A DNA stretch of 64,000 bases, taken from Meconema thalassinum (lineage: Eukaryota > Arthropoda > Insecta > Orthoptera > Tettigoniidae). A model generated the notes under the pieces. That model was not told the origin of the DNA and made no database searches. It saw nothing but the letters and a program-made list of their open reading frames with translations. The number at the start of each line of letters is the position of its first letter. Positions within the stretch are counted from its first letter, which is position 1. The stretch is taken from positions 196,790,289 to 196,854,288 of the forward strand of contig OX336391.1 in NCBI GenBank assembly GCA_946902985.2, read 5' to 3'. Positions 36,810 through 48,359 of the stretch are shown here, in pieces. Both the position numbers and the translations under genes were made by a program.

Positions 36810-37347
36810 TTTTCTTTCCTTGTCTTGAGTAAGGCTTATCCGGAAAGGAAGTGGTTTGCTAGGAATTCAGTTGATGGCGCCCATTTATATTTGCATTATT
36901 TCTATTAAACGTAAGCCCGTAACGACCCTAGAGATACTTTGTCTCGTGATACCCACTGCTTTTTCGAGAACTCAGCTGAATTTCCGACACATTCCTTATT
37001 TGACTAGAGGTTCATTTAACTCCGCTCTGTCCTGGAACTCCAGGAATGCGATGTTATAGCAGATGGGTCATCGCATCCCCAGGACGAACGGACACAGAGA
37101 GAGAGGGAGAATTGGCTTTATCCAACTTGTGGGGCTTCGATTTTGTTTATTCTATGGAATCACATCAGATTTAGATTACTGAGAGATTGATCTCAAGTTC
37201 ATTTAATTGTGTTACAAAATGTATTAAACTTAGTCAGACAATGTACTTGTGTGCCCATTCCAGTGTTCATGTTAATCGTATTAGTAATATCATGTTAGTT
37301 ATAAGACATTTTTCCTATACCCAAGTGAATGCAGGAATTGAGACATT

Positions 37348-39960
37348 GTGATGTGTTGTTGTCTAACGTCTCTATATAAAACGTATATTGAAAATATAAT
37401 TATGTTGCCAGAAGATTTAGCTAAGGTGTTAGGAGAGTTACAGACGGGTATGTCTGGTATTGCAGAAACTATTTCTAAGATGGAAACGGAAGTTAAAGAA
37501 CAAATTAATAATTCAGAAGCTAGATTAGAAGCTAGATGTAAAGAAAATGTGCAAGCATTACAAACTAGTACTGAAGAAAATTTAAAATCATTACAGATTA
37601 ATAGTGAAGATAATTTAAAGTCATTAGAAACTAGATTACAGACTAGTACTGAAAGTCATTTTAAAGCTAATGAAGCTAACTTGAAGGAAAATTTTAAGTC
37701 ATTAGAAGAAAGGTTACAGTCAAATAGCAAAGATGAGTTGATGTTATTAGAGACTAGGCTACAGTCAAATAGTGAAGACAATTTTAAGTCATTGGAAGAA
37801 AAATTACAATCAAATAGTGAGGATAATTTTAAATCATTGGAAGAGAAATTACAAGCTCGTAGTGAAGAAACTAACACTGAATTAGAAAATAAGTTAACTA
37901 GATTAGAGAATAGTTTAACTTTAAAGAATAATGAAATGCTGAAGACTTTACAATTAGACATAATTGCAGTAAATATGAAAGGAGAGGAAAATGTTCAAAT
38001 ATTAAGAAAAAATATTATTGAATTAGAAAGTAGAGGAGAAGAAAATATTTTTACTTTAAGAACAGACGTTATGTCCATACAGAAAGACATTAAATCAGAT
38101 GTATCGAAGTTGAGATTCGACATCGATGGTTTAGTGGCAGATGTAGGCAAAATTCAAGAGTGGTCTACCGAAGTATCTTTCGAGACTAAACTTAAAGGTC
38201 TAGAAATGAATCTAGGTAATGAGATTAAAGATTTAAAGACAGTAATTGGGACCATTAAAGAGGAAGTCTTAGGAGAGGTTAATTCTAATTTAAAATCATT
38301 AGAAAATCAATTGCAGAAAGATATTAGGAAGATAGACGACGATATAGAGCAAAAGGTTAATGAAAACTTAGCTTTGTTCAAAAATAGAGTCGGTGCAATT
38401 GTGGAAGAACGGTATAGTGAGGTCGATGCCGAAGCAAAAGAGAAACGTTAAGGGTTAGATGAAAAATTAATCGCAGGTATGGCAAACTTAGAAGCGAGGT
38501 TTACGGAGAACAGGGAAGCGATTAAGATAGATTCAACTCTATTTAGAACAGATGTTGATCTGTTAAAGGAACAAGTCGCGTCAGTAAAGAATACGTGCGA
38601 AGGCAAAATTGACAAGTTGAAAAACGATTTAGACGAGAGTAACAAAACGCAGAATGTTACATCGCTAGATGAGTTGAAGACGCAGGTCAAGACCGTGGAG
38701 AAATTAGCAGAAGACAGGATAACTAAACTAGAATCCATGTTTAACAGTTTCACCAGTCAGAATATAACATCAGGGGAAACATTGATAAATCAGACAGCGA
38801 TAGACCGCAGTATGACTAATCAAGAAGCTAGCATGGGAGAAGACCGTCAAATGCAACCGAATGTGACATTCGAAAGGGTCAGTTCAACCCCTCAGGATAA
38901 TCCAAGTTCGAATAGGAGTACGTTGGGTACAAGCGAACGATACTCAGGTCCAGTCACCATTATTAGGAATCTGGATGACAAGCCGAGAAAGTTTTCGGGA
39001 AATACAGGAGTCACACCAGTCGAATTTCTGCGAGATATTCGAGACTACATGGCGGAACATAGGGTAGCCAAAGAAAGAGAGCTAAGGATAGTCGAACGCG
39101 CCTTAGATGGGTCTGCGCTTACTTGGTTTAGAGCGTTCAGAAGCAATTTTGCGAACATGGAGCAATTTGCCATTGCTTTCTTGAGGAGATTTTGGAGTGC
39201 CGAGGATCAACTTAACGTAAGAGCGGAAATGTACTCAAAGCGCTATTCTACGTCACATCCGACGCATTATGCCAATTATTTCACGTCACAGCTGGCTAAA
39301 TTGCAGTTCCTGATTCCTCCATTGCCAGAAGAAGAGCTTTTGCAAGCTATAGCGAGACAGTTACCGATTGAGGTACAGCGATCACTAATAGCGTCGGGAG
39401 CCAATACACTTGAGCATTATGACGACATTTTACGGCGATTGGACTATACAAGCGCTCAATTTACGCCTAGAAATACCAGAAACGACAATAGAAACGCGCA
39501 AGAAGTGAATGCGGTAGTCGTAGACAATGCAGCTCAAACGGACAGAAGGGATTCCTGGGAAAACCGACGGAACGAAGGGAATCGAGGAAACATCCGTAAC
39601 GCTCGAGGAAATGATCGATATAGAGGACCATATGAGAGGCCATACGATCAAGAAGCAAGAGATAGCCGATATAGAAATTATAACCAGAATTCCAGATATC
39701 AAGACAGGAATCGATATAACAATAGATATCGGGGCAGAAATAACTGGAGACAAGGTCAACAGTATAATGGGAACGACAGGCAGGATGGCCGAAGAAACGA
39801 TCCTAACGACAGACGAGATAATCGTGGACATGAGAGGTCGAGGCAAGAAGATAGACAGCCTAGTGCACCACCCGAAGAGACAGTGAGAGATGTCAATCGA
39901 GCAAGCACGAGTAGCGAAGGAAGAAATAAACGTCAGAATAACACGGATTCAAGATGCTAA
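37348..39960 (+). pseudogene. gag: Gag polyprotein, one in-frame stop
   Basis: One frame runs 37348-39960 (about 870 codons) with a single TAA at 38449-38451. Residues 20-367 are coiled-coil-like, with imperfect 15-residue repeats (type SEDNFKSLEEKLQSN) at about residues 125-175. After the stop the frame continues in phase: a linker, then a Ty3/gypsy-type capsid domain (about residues 172-322 of the segment from 38479) with a conserved ALTWF...F pattern, then an Arg/Asn/Tyr/Gln-rich tail. No CCHC zinc knuckle is present, so the basic tail may bind RNA. The first ATG is 252 bp after the 5' LTR. The stop could be a mutation or a readthrough site. No Pol frame follows. Confidence 0.85.
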
Positions 39961-40092
39961 TCATTGGAAGTCAATCATCATTATTGAGAGTCAGAAAGAA
40001 CCATTATGTTGAGTAAGGGAATTGTAGAGCTATTGTGTACATGTATTATATATAGAATGCCTGAGAGTGTATTTTTTTTCTCAATCCTGATT

Positions 40093-40118
40093 AAAGAAAA
40101 GGAGATGTACGGGAGAGA
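40093..40118 (+). promoter_or_regulatory. Polypurine tract before the 3' LTR
   Basis: Two purine runs, aaagaaaaggaga and gggagaga, are separated by tgtac. The second directly abuts the 3' LTR at 40119. This is the expected plus-strand primer position. Confidence 0.7.
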
Positions 40119-43100
40119 TGTACCCGATACCTAGTTTAGGCTATCGGCTACGCCAGCAGACATTAAGCCGTAGTTGAGGTTTTGGGAAGAGTTAGGAAAA
40201 GATATCGCACCGATCGAGTCAAGAAGAATGTCAAGATGACGTAGGAGGTCTAGGATCAAGGAGGCACTGACATCTGTAAGAAAATGGAATTAGGGATAGA
40301 GATGTGAAACTTTATTGAGATATGTATGGAAATATGGTATTTAAACATCTTAGAAGAGGATATATAACATGCCTTATATGTGGAAATAATTGTAAGGAAG
40401 ACAGATAACCCTTAAGTTATTTTATAACGGAATAGCCGAGATGATGAGGGTTCGAGACTATGATCGTGACGCGAGAGCACAGTGGTGGGGGACTACACCA
40501 CGTGTCTGCGCCAGGCAGATAAGAGAGAAGACAGTGCCAGCACATTCAGTGGAGCTCTGTCAGTCGAGCAAGTAGGGTCGAGCTCTGTAGCGCAAGCCAG
40601 ACGCACGGTGAAGGTCGCGTAGCATACCGAAACTGTCACGGCAGAGTGTAGGCGACAGTTTCAGCATCGCCGAGCAGCGAACGCCAAGCAGGTCATTGAT
40701 CCAGGCGGACTTGCCGAGCAAGCAATCACAGACGGCCGGGATATGTTAGAACAGCACTGCAAGTAGTTGGAGACTTTATTACAAGCTACATTTCAACGCA
40801 GTTTGAACACAGCTTTTATGAATAACATTATGACTATGCTTTTCCATAACGCATTCAAAGTTACTTTAACAATTTCAAGCAAGCGGAATGTTGTTAGCAT
40901 AGGCACTGATGAACATTAGATCGTGCATTAATGAAATTTATTTCTTATGCAGTTTCATGAATTACCAAATACAGACAACTACAGGGTGTTTAGTAAACTT
41001 GGACACGCTCATGTAAAATTTTATTTTACGAAAGTGAGACTTAACAGTTATTAGAGATTAATCTTTCAATGCTCAAACTGAACTTTTAATGGAACAGTGG
41101 CGTAACTTCGAAGAGGAATAGGGGGTCCGCTGTTTCCATGAACTTTTTCGAGAGGAGTTGGACAATATCCGCAATGGGTAATCCGAAGTTCAACATGTCA
41201 GAGTAGACGCAGATAGAGACAAGATGGCACCGCAGAGCGATGGATTCGATTCCTGACGAGAGGAGTCCACCAGCTGATTCACTTGGGATTTCGAATGCAA
41301 TCGTCATTTCATGGATGGAATGATATTCACGCCGATCTTTCGAGAAATTCATTATGTAGGGAAAATCGACGATCTTGGAAATTTAATTACAGCTGATTTT
41401 GAAAGGTACTGTAAGAGTCATAACTACCTGATACGATTATTTTCATGAATACTGGGCACACATGTATATTTTTCTAATAGGAGTGATACGATTATTAAGA
41501 CATGGTTTGACTTTATATACTTCGAATTTGCTAGAATATGGAGTAACCATATGATATGGCAGGCATCATTATACGATATTCTCACCATTGGTTGGCTTTA
41601 TTAAGCAGATGTTTGGTCTTTTAGACAATTTTCCAGCTAGGATATTTTTCATGAATAGTTTTTTTGTGTAACGAGTATTTCGAACTCGTGATCTGCAATT
41701 GATTATCTAAAATTACTTCGTCAGTTCATTGCATACTAGCGAGTGTGTATTATTCATCAGTAGGGAATTTTTTCCATTGGATTGTTTGGAGATATTAAGA
41801 AGTTATTCACTTTAGTGAATGAACATCGCTTTTATATGACAACTAGAAACTTGTTGATTCCTATCTGGTACATTCACTCATATAGTCTACGAGATGGGGT
41901 CTTTCTTATTTATACGATTGTATGGTGGTACTCATCTTACCCATCGTTCAGGGCAATATCATCCAAGTCGACGGGGCGAGGTCTTTCGTATTTATACGAC
42001 TGTACGGTGGTTACACATCTTACTTGCCATTGAGGGACTCATTTTTATCATCCGAGTGTACACGAGATTGTAAGTGAATCAAACAAGGAACTACTAGTCA
42101 CATATCAGTCGAAATTTTGTTAAATAAAGTAACGATAAATGTCAGCAGGATTGCATTTAGTAATTCTTGTTTGCCAATCCAATATTTTGTTGCTATACTC
42201 TTTTGAGAGTAATTTCAGTTTAACAGCTGTTACAGCTGATGCTTTTGATGAGTTTTATAATTGTGTTTGATACCTTTGAGAAGGATTTAAAGTAATTGAA
42301 TCTTGTAAGATTAATCATTAATGGTCAAGAATTATTTCAAGGCAGATCAGTATGGCAGATTTTGATATGAGAGATGATAGCACATTGGTGTTTTTCTGTG
42401 ATGTGAGTTATGAAAATTGTAAGAGAATTTATGCTATTTGAAAGCAGATCTTAAATTACTGAGGTAATATATTTTTCCAATTGTTTAAGAAGTTGTCTAG
42501 ATGTGATCAGAGTAATTACAGTTATTGGAGATTGTGTGCGTTGATAATTTGAAGCCAGTTATATATTTTTTGTAGATCATGCAACATGGTTAAGTGGAGT
42601 TTGTGGTAGGCATTTTGTGGAAGTTGCCAAGTGATAGTAGCAATGTTGCTAATGTATTTTGAAGCAGACATGAGGTCGTCGTACCCAGTCTAGCGTAATT
42701 GTTGAGATTCATGCTGTATGTGCTGAATATTTATGGAGTTTTTGTGGAATAATTGTTGTATTCAAATGTGATATTTGAAGTATTGAGGAAATGTAATGTC
42801 GTTGTGGATAGTTAGATCCAACGTGATGTCGTGAAGACAATAATATTTTTTGGCATGATAAATTAAATACGAGATATAACTTGGAAGTGATAAAACTGTA
42901 AGACAACGTTCTATAAACCATATTAAACAATTTGTTAGGAAATTAAACAAATAAATGAAGTTGATAATACAAGATTTTCTGAAAATAATAATTAATGAAA
43001 TAATAATCTGAGATTTAAGCATATTAACGATCTGACCTAATGAAATAAAAATCAGAATGACTAGATGAAATAATGAAAAACTAAATAACCAGAAGATTGA

Positions 43101-44247
43101 AATTTAAATAATTTGATAAATTAAATTTTGAAATGAATCAATGAATTAAATAGATGGATGAATTAAAGATTGGATAAATTAAACTGATTTAAATAAATTA
43201 ATAGACGATTGTAATGATGATGAATAACTGAATTAGAAGGAGATAATTAACTAAAGAAGCTGATGATTAAGGAATTTATATGGAATTAAATAAATTTAAT
43301 TGAGAGATAATTTGAAGGAATTGCAACTTGAGCTGAGAATTTAAATGATGTAATGGTGATGAATTAAGGATTCTGACAGGAATATGTAGAATTTTGAAGT
43401 GAGAATTAATGTGAGAAATATTTAATTTTGATGATGACGATAACGATGACCAATGAGCCATGAATTTTCTGTAATTCACAGATAAGAGATTGTTAATGAC
43501 AATGTAAATAGTGTAAATTAATTATTCGATGTTTAGGAGCATTTGACTAACATGTTCAACATTCAAATTATGCCATGCAAACCATAAATTACTTGATATT
43601 TAATATATGTGATTATAATATGTGTATGTTTAGACAGATTAATAACTTTTTTAAATCCACATTGATGATGTTAAATTAAAGAGAAATTAGGTCTCAGGTT
43701 TCACAAATGTCAGTGACGAAAGACATAGTGCTACAGTGATCCTGAGAACCCAAGAGAACTTTAGAGATTTTTCTGTTATGTGGATGAAATAATTTTTGGA
43801 TTAGAAAAGAGATGGTTCGATTTTTGGACAATGACAATTTAACGTTGGCATTCGACCATACTCTTAGGTAGGAGTTATATTTAAAATGTCTGTCTGACTA
43901 TCAAAGTAAAATAAATTTGTTTTTATCTTAGTTGTGATCTGATGATGGTGTGATGTTCCCTTTTCTTTCCTTGTCTTGAGTAAGGCTTATCCGGAAAGGA
44001 AGTGGTTTGCTAGGAATTCAGTTGATGGCGCCCATTTATATTTGCATTATTTCTATTAAACTTAAGCCCGTAACGACCCTAGAGATACTTTGTCTCGTGA
44101 TACCCACTGCTTTTTCGAGAACTCAGCTGAATTTCCGACACATTCCTTATTTGACTAGAGGTTCATTTAACTCCGCTCTGTCCTGGAACTCCAGGAATGC
44201 GATGTTATAGCAGATGGGTCATCGCATCCCCAGGACGAACGGGTACA
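40119..44247 (+). repeat. 3' LTR (4129 bp)
   Basis: A complete LTR with terminal TGTACCC/GGGTACA, followed by TSD ATAG. It carries no SINE. At over 4 kb it is far longer than usual insect LTRs; long-LTR gypsy elements such as Woot of Tribolium are a precedent. Its open frames are short and not conserved-looking. Confidence 0.93.
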
Positions 44248-44728
44248 ATAGAGACTATGAAAAAATGTTCACCTATAGGACTTCAGTAACCTGGTGAGCA
44301 CAAATCCAACATGGCGGCGACGCGAAGTATAAATATTTAAATCGACGTTTCTCGCGAAATAACCAGCCGAGTGCCGTGAATCGTTGCACGTTAAATGCTT
44401 GTACAAATGTTGATCCACTGGCATCTAATTTATTTCAATTGTTTGCATAATCACAAGATGGCTATTGTGCGTAATTTTAAAATTTCGTTTTTACTTCTTG
44501 TGTTCTAATCATGCGATTATAGTTAGAATACCACACGTACACAATAATATTAATGTAATAGTACAAAAACAAAAATCCAACCTGGCGATAATCTGAAATA
44601 TTCAGACGGTTCTCAATATCTACGAATCTGTTACAGCAATTAAACTGAAATTTTGTATGTTGATAGTGACAATTAACATGAGTAGGATATATGAAAATAG
44701 GCTGTATAGTTCTTCACGGAACTACTTG

Positions 44729-45049
44729 CTCAATTTCAAAATGTAAGGGCATTTACATAAGCGTGGAGTAGGAAATACAATTTGTGTGCGTGGTGTACAA
44801 ACTTACAGAAATGACCTTGGAGTGTTTAGATCTGTGCTTAAATCTGGAGTAAATGCACTTATGAATCCTGAAATCATCCAGCCAAAGAATTCAATCTCTT
44901 TAGAGAAAAGGAGGGATGTTGAAAAGCTTCTGACTGCCCATTATGGTGAAAACGGACGAGAATTTGAGGAGCTCAAGTTTTATAAGCATGTCATTGATGA
45001 GAATACATCGGATCAAACTGATCATGAGTGTATGTGCGACATGATGTAA
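44729..45049 (+). pseudogene. C-terminal fragment of the TA-flanked transposon's gene
   Basis: This follows the Helentron-like element. A frame of 87 codons from the ATG at 44786 (starting MRGVQTYRNDLGVFR) ends at a stop at 45047-45049, before the right TIR. The composition (charged, helical) looks like real protein. I take it to be the end of the gene begun at 29672. No motif allows a family assignment, and similarity to known transposases is untested. Confidence 0.45.
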
Positions 45050-45813
45050 GAGGAACTTAGTGTTGTGATATAGACATAGAAGAGTAAAATTATTTTCAGT
45101 TTTCTGAGTTAATCTCCTTCAAATCTTCAGTGTAATTTTAGTAGCTTATTTTTTTTTTTGGTATTTGAAACTTTCATTCTTCTCAAGGAACGATTAACAA
45201 GTATGTTTTATTTTCCTGATTATAATATTCTACTTTTCTTTGTGACCAATAATTAGTCCTCGTGAATGGAAAATTTATAAATTTCTTTGATCATTAAATT
45301 GAACAAATGTGCACGGTAGACATTTCTTTTATGAGATTGCCAACGGTATTCCAAAATACAAAATATATTTTGTAAACGAACACAAGCATAGTTCATAAAA
45401 TATTAATTGGTATTTAACAAGATTAACATCACAACGTAATTATACAAACACAGCAGAAGAAAAAGTGGTTTTCAATGGGGACCAAATGTGTTGTATATCG
45501 AATCGCAACACGATTTAAATATGTAATTCCCGCAAAATCAACATCATCGCCGAACAGCTCACAAGATCCAAAATGGTAATTGTCAAAACTTACATGTTCC
45601 ATAGGTCACTAACAAAACTCACATGATCAATAATATAACCTTAAATAATTGTAAATTCTCAATAAACAAACATAATCTGAAATATACATAATGATTTCTA
45701 GCCATTGATCTAACACATCTGGGACATGTACACGACGCATGTAAAACACGTTTTTCGTCGTTTGTGAAAATTTATGTTTTTGGAACATGTGAGTTATGCA
45801 TCTAACCTACTCA
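45050..45813 (+). other. 3' non-coding end of the TA-flanked transposon
   Basis: A/T-rich DNA with several subterminal copies of the TIR-associated motif: 'ctcacaagatccaaaat' (45558), 'cttacatgttcc' (45589), 'actcacatgatc' (45616) and 'acatgtgagtta' (45784). Confidence 0.6.
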
Positions 45814-45822
45814 TATATAGAT

Positions 45823-46690
45823 AATAATAATAGTTCGCTAATTAATGTGCCACCCTAAAAAAAGTTGTCATACGGTCTTACAAAAAGGGCGATGATACGT
45901 TGATTTGTCCCACTTACGTGGTGAAACTAATGCCATAATAATAATCATATTTTTCTTTCCCTCCGAAGGAAGGCATCCCTGCAGTATACTCTATTTTTAT
46001 AGTACTTTACAAAAAAATAACCGAACAGGTAAAATACACCACAGAATCACCTATTCATTAAAACAAATCGATACAAGAACAGATGAGGGGATTGATAAAT
46101 GGCATCTATGTTCTCTATCGTTCTCATATAAAACGTTAAACCAATATATAAAATGTAAAAACTTGGCACGAAAAGACAATTTAAAATTCCAACATTTTTT
46201 GGCAACAGTATCGCTGCTTTTGCACAGTATTTCTGTCATCCTCTTCTCTCTTTTATTCAATTTATATCTCACACGGGAGTGTATCGATAACTCTATATTA
46301 TGGCCTCCATTTGTCATTTCCAGTCTGCTGGTCATAATAGTTATTTGATAACATTCGCTGTGGTGCATGCATTTGCATTTTTTCCTCTCGCGTTTTGTGC
46401 CAGATTAAGTTGCGAAATGAGCTTCTACTTCTCATTGACGATTCATTACTTCTGACAAACAATTTCAGCCCGATCATTCCTGTTGAAGAAGCTAAATTCA
46501 CTATGAAACGTCGGGCTGAGTGTCATAAATGATTAGATGTTGGCCTTCAGAACTGAAGATTGTGATCTCCATTCCGGTAGAGTCTGAGGGCATATAAATG
46601 CGATTAGAGGTGACAAACCCATGTCCCCAGGCGGCGTCTTTAAAGCTTCAATAGTTTATTATTTGAGAGATATTTATAAGATATTTTAAA
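45823..46690. other. No gene recognised; possible retroelement debris
   Basis: A 'ccctccgaaggaaggcat' fragment of SINE C is at about 45958-45975. The rest shows no supported feature. Confidence 0.35.
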
Positions 46691-46699
46691 GTCAATACA

Positions 46700-46784
<85 letters not shown>

Positions 46785-46798
46785 ATTATTATTATTGT
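46700..46798. repeat. (ATT)n microsatellite
   Basis: About 32 consecutive ATT units with one or two interruptions near the end. It may be the expanded tail of a SINE, but no head is adjacent. Confidence 0.95.
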
Positions 46799-46799
46799 T

Positions 46800-47342
46800 A
46801 TAAGAAGCCAGTATCAGTCACATTATGACCTTCATGAACAATGTATAATGAATCTTTTTGAAAGGAAACAACTATGAAGTTCCAAGTGAATTAATTTACT
46901 TGGTAGAGATAGATCAAAAATGTTCTTGGCGCTGTTGAGAGAAATGGTTAACAGGTTCAAATTAAAACATGTCGATGGTACACAAGAAAAGTGACACAAG
47001 TCAAATTGTATCATTTTACAGGAGAAACATCTAATTTCATTCATTGACCGTGAGTTACTTTGTCACTTTCGCATAGTGGCGATTCTTACTATCACGAAAG
47101 GCTTAAGGTTTGGGAAAACATTGACAGATCTCAAGTTAAATGTGATGTTATTCAATATAGCAGCCTGTCGTGTTTCTTCCAACAGTAAAACAACATTAGT
47201 GCCCTCTCGCAGCCTATACTATAGATGGATTTAAGACGACTTTCTATATAAATATGTAGTGGAAGCAAAATTTTCCACTTCTGAACTCAAAATTGCATTA
47301 ATTTTCCTCGTACCACTTTTCTTGTGTACAATCGATTTAATA
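46800..47342. other. No feature recognised
   Basis: AT-rich DNA with only short, unconvincing frames. I found no copy of it elsewhere in the window. Confidence 0.45.
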
Positions 47343-48357
47343 TAGTTTAGTTAGAACTTTTCGTAAACAAACTTTGCAGACACGTAAATACGCTCTCTTT
47401 CTTTAACAGGTTTTAATTTTCGCACTGCTGCAGGACATAGAGCATTCATTCAGAGTGCTTATTTGGGATACAGTAAAACCGCTATTCATATATTAATAAA
47501 CCATTTATTTAGTGTTTGATTACTTGGACTGATCCAAAAAATGGTCAATAGGACAGTATGCTCTTCTTCCTGTAGGCAATATTCTCCAAGGGGGAAGTTC
47601 GAATTTCCAGGGAGAAACACGTGAAGATTTTCGTCCACCGACTGATCAACACTTTTTTCTGGCTTTAGCACTTAATTAACTGCCCTGCACGAACTGTATA
47701 TGTGCGAGTTGTGGTTACCAGTGCGAGAGGTAACATGTAATTAACTGTAGGATGAGATCCGAATCGCTGGTGAAATTCTGTAGTGAATAAGACTGGTGAA
47801 ATTCTGTAGTGAATAAGACTAGTGATCCCTGTACTTTAACACTAAATGACCAGTTAGGCTGCAATAAATATATTAATCAATATTTCAAACGGATAGTGGT
47901 GAAAGATGGTTGTCGTAATCAATCTTAGGTGAAAATGAGTGAGATATTGCTTTGTGTGTCTTATCAAGCATTCAAAACATTACATTTAGCGAGTGGCCAT
48001 TAAATTTGATCACCCGCCTAATTTCAAAATACAGCTAGCTAAGTGCTAAAGCCAGAGATAAAGTGTTGACTAGTCGGAGGACAAAAATCTTCACGTGTTT
48101 CTCCCTGGAATTTCGAACTTACCCCTTGGAGAAGAAAAGCATACCATTCAAGTGGCCAATTGTTGAATCAGTCCAACTAATCAATCACTTAATAAATGGT
48201 AAATCAATATATGAATAGCGGTTATACTGTATCCCAAATAAGCACTCCGAATGTATGCCCTATGTCCTGCAGCAGTGGAAAAATTAAAACCTGTTAAAGG
48301 AAGGGAGTGTATTTACGTGTCTGCAAAGTTAGTTTACGAAAAGTTCTAACTAAACTA
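47343..48357. mobile_element. Fold-back element with ~330-bp arms
   Basis: The left arm 47343-47690 and right arm about 48025-48357 are inverted copies (tagtttagttagaact / agttctaactaaacta; gtttttctccctgg / ccagggagaaac) with moderate divergence. The ~340-bp spacer has a perfect 29-bp tandem duplication at about 47768-47825 ('ggtgaaattctgtagtgaat' type). There is no coding sequence. The TSD is unclear. Confidence 0.75.
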
Positions 48358-48359
48358 CC

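Larger units (their letters stand above)
32837..37096 (+). repeat. 5' LTR (4260 bp, contains a SINE B insertion)
   Basis: This matches the 3' LTR with no net indel except one T and the 130-bp SINE at 36680-36809. Its last bases read GGACACA instead of GGGTACA, a two-base change in the terminal inverted repeat. About 17-20 substitutions, counted by eye, fall in the first ~1.65 kb; almost none are visible in the following 2.2 kb. The middle (35640-36240) is strongly A/T-rich and repetitive. Confidence 0.93.
32837..44247 (+). mobile_element. Gag-only LTR retrotransposon with ~4.1-kb LTRs
   Basis: Two direct LTRs (32837-37096 and 40119-44247) begin TGTACCC. The 3' one ends GGGTACA, and the target duplication ATAG is at 32833-32836 and 44248-44251. 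The copy near 18600-18640 shows the uninterrupted target. The internal region is only 3022 bp and holds a Gag frame, with no protease, RT, RNase H or integrase. The PPT is at 40093-40118; no convincing tRNA primer site sits directly behind the 5' LTR. The 4-bp TSD and the Gag capsid suggest Ty3/gypsy affinity. Mobilisation must depend on a partner element. Confidence 0.93.
32089..44728 (+). mobile_element. Helentron-like GCCAT-site element, split by an LTR retrotransposon
   Basis: It starts AGCCTATTTTCAATTTTG, has a GT microsatellite (32136-32195), and ends with TGAAAATAGGCT plus the hairpin and ACTTG seen at 18131. After removing 32837-44251 its own length is about 1.2 kb. GCCAT-type sites (ATGGC on this strand) start at 32314, 32459, 32606, 32752, 44311 and 44458. 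The gap across the removed retrotransposon is 144 bp, in step with the others. It interrupts the TA-flanked DNA transposon. Confidence 0.75.
29307..45813 (+). mobile_element. TA-flanked DNA transposon, unknown superfamily, multiply interrupted
   Basis: Terminal inverted repeats TGAGTAGGTTAGA (29307 on) and TCTAACCTACTCA (ending 45813) extend with 'cataactcacatg' on both sides, about 38 bp in all. TA flanks both sides, and host units ('ttttaaatatatagat' near 26520) show the empty site. Removing nested insertions leaves about 1.8 kb. The subterminal motif ACTCACATGATCC (either strand, with variants) recurs near both ends, as expected of transposase-binding sites. Coding fragments are at 29672-29877, 31924-32088 and 44729-45049. 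Confidence 0.75.

Noticed and set aside
37130..37140. Possible tRNA primer-binding site (tggggcttcga)
   Set aside because: It lies 34 bp after the 5' LTR rather than directly adjoining it, and the match to a tRNA 3' end is too short to support.
39700..39960. Start of a Pol/protease frame after Gag
   Set aside because: No DTG/DSG protease motif or RT block is present in any frame before the 3' LTR at 40119. The overlapping 119-codon frame at 39527-39886 is a shadow of Gag.
46051..46368. Overlapping 105- and 147-codon frames on opposite strands
   Set aside because: No domain, no codon signal, and the region has SINE debris nearby; not supported as a gene.
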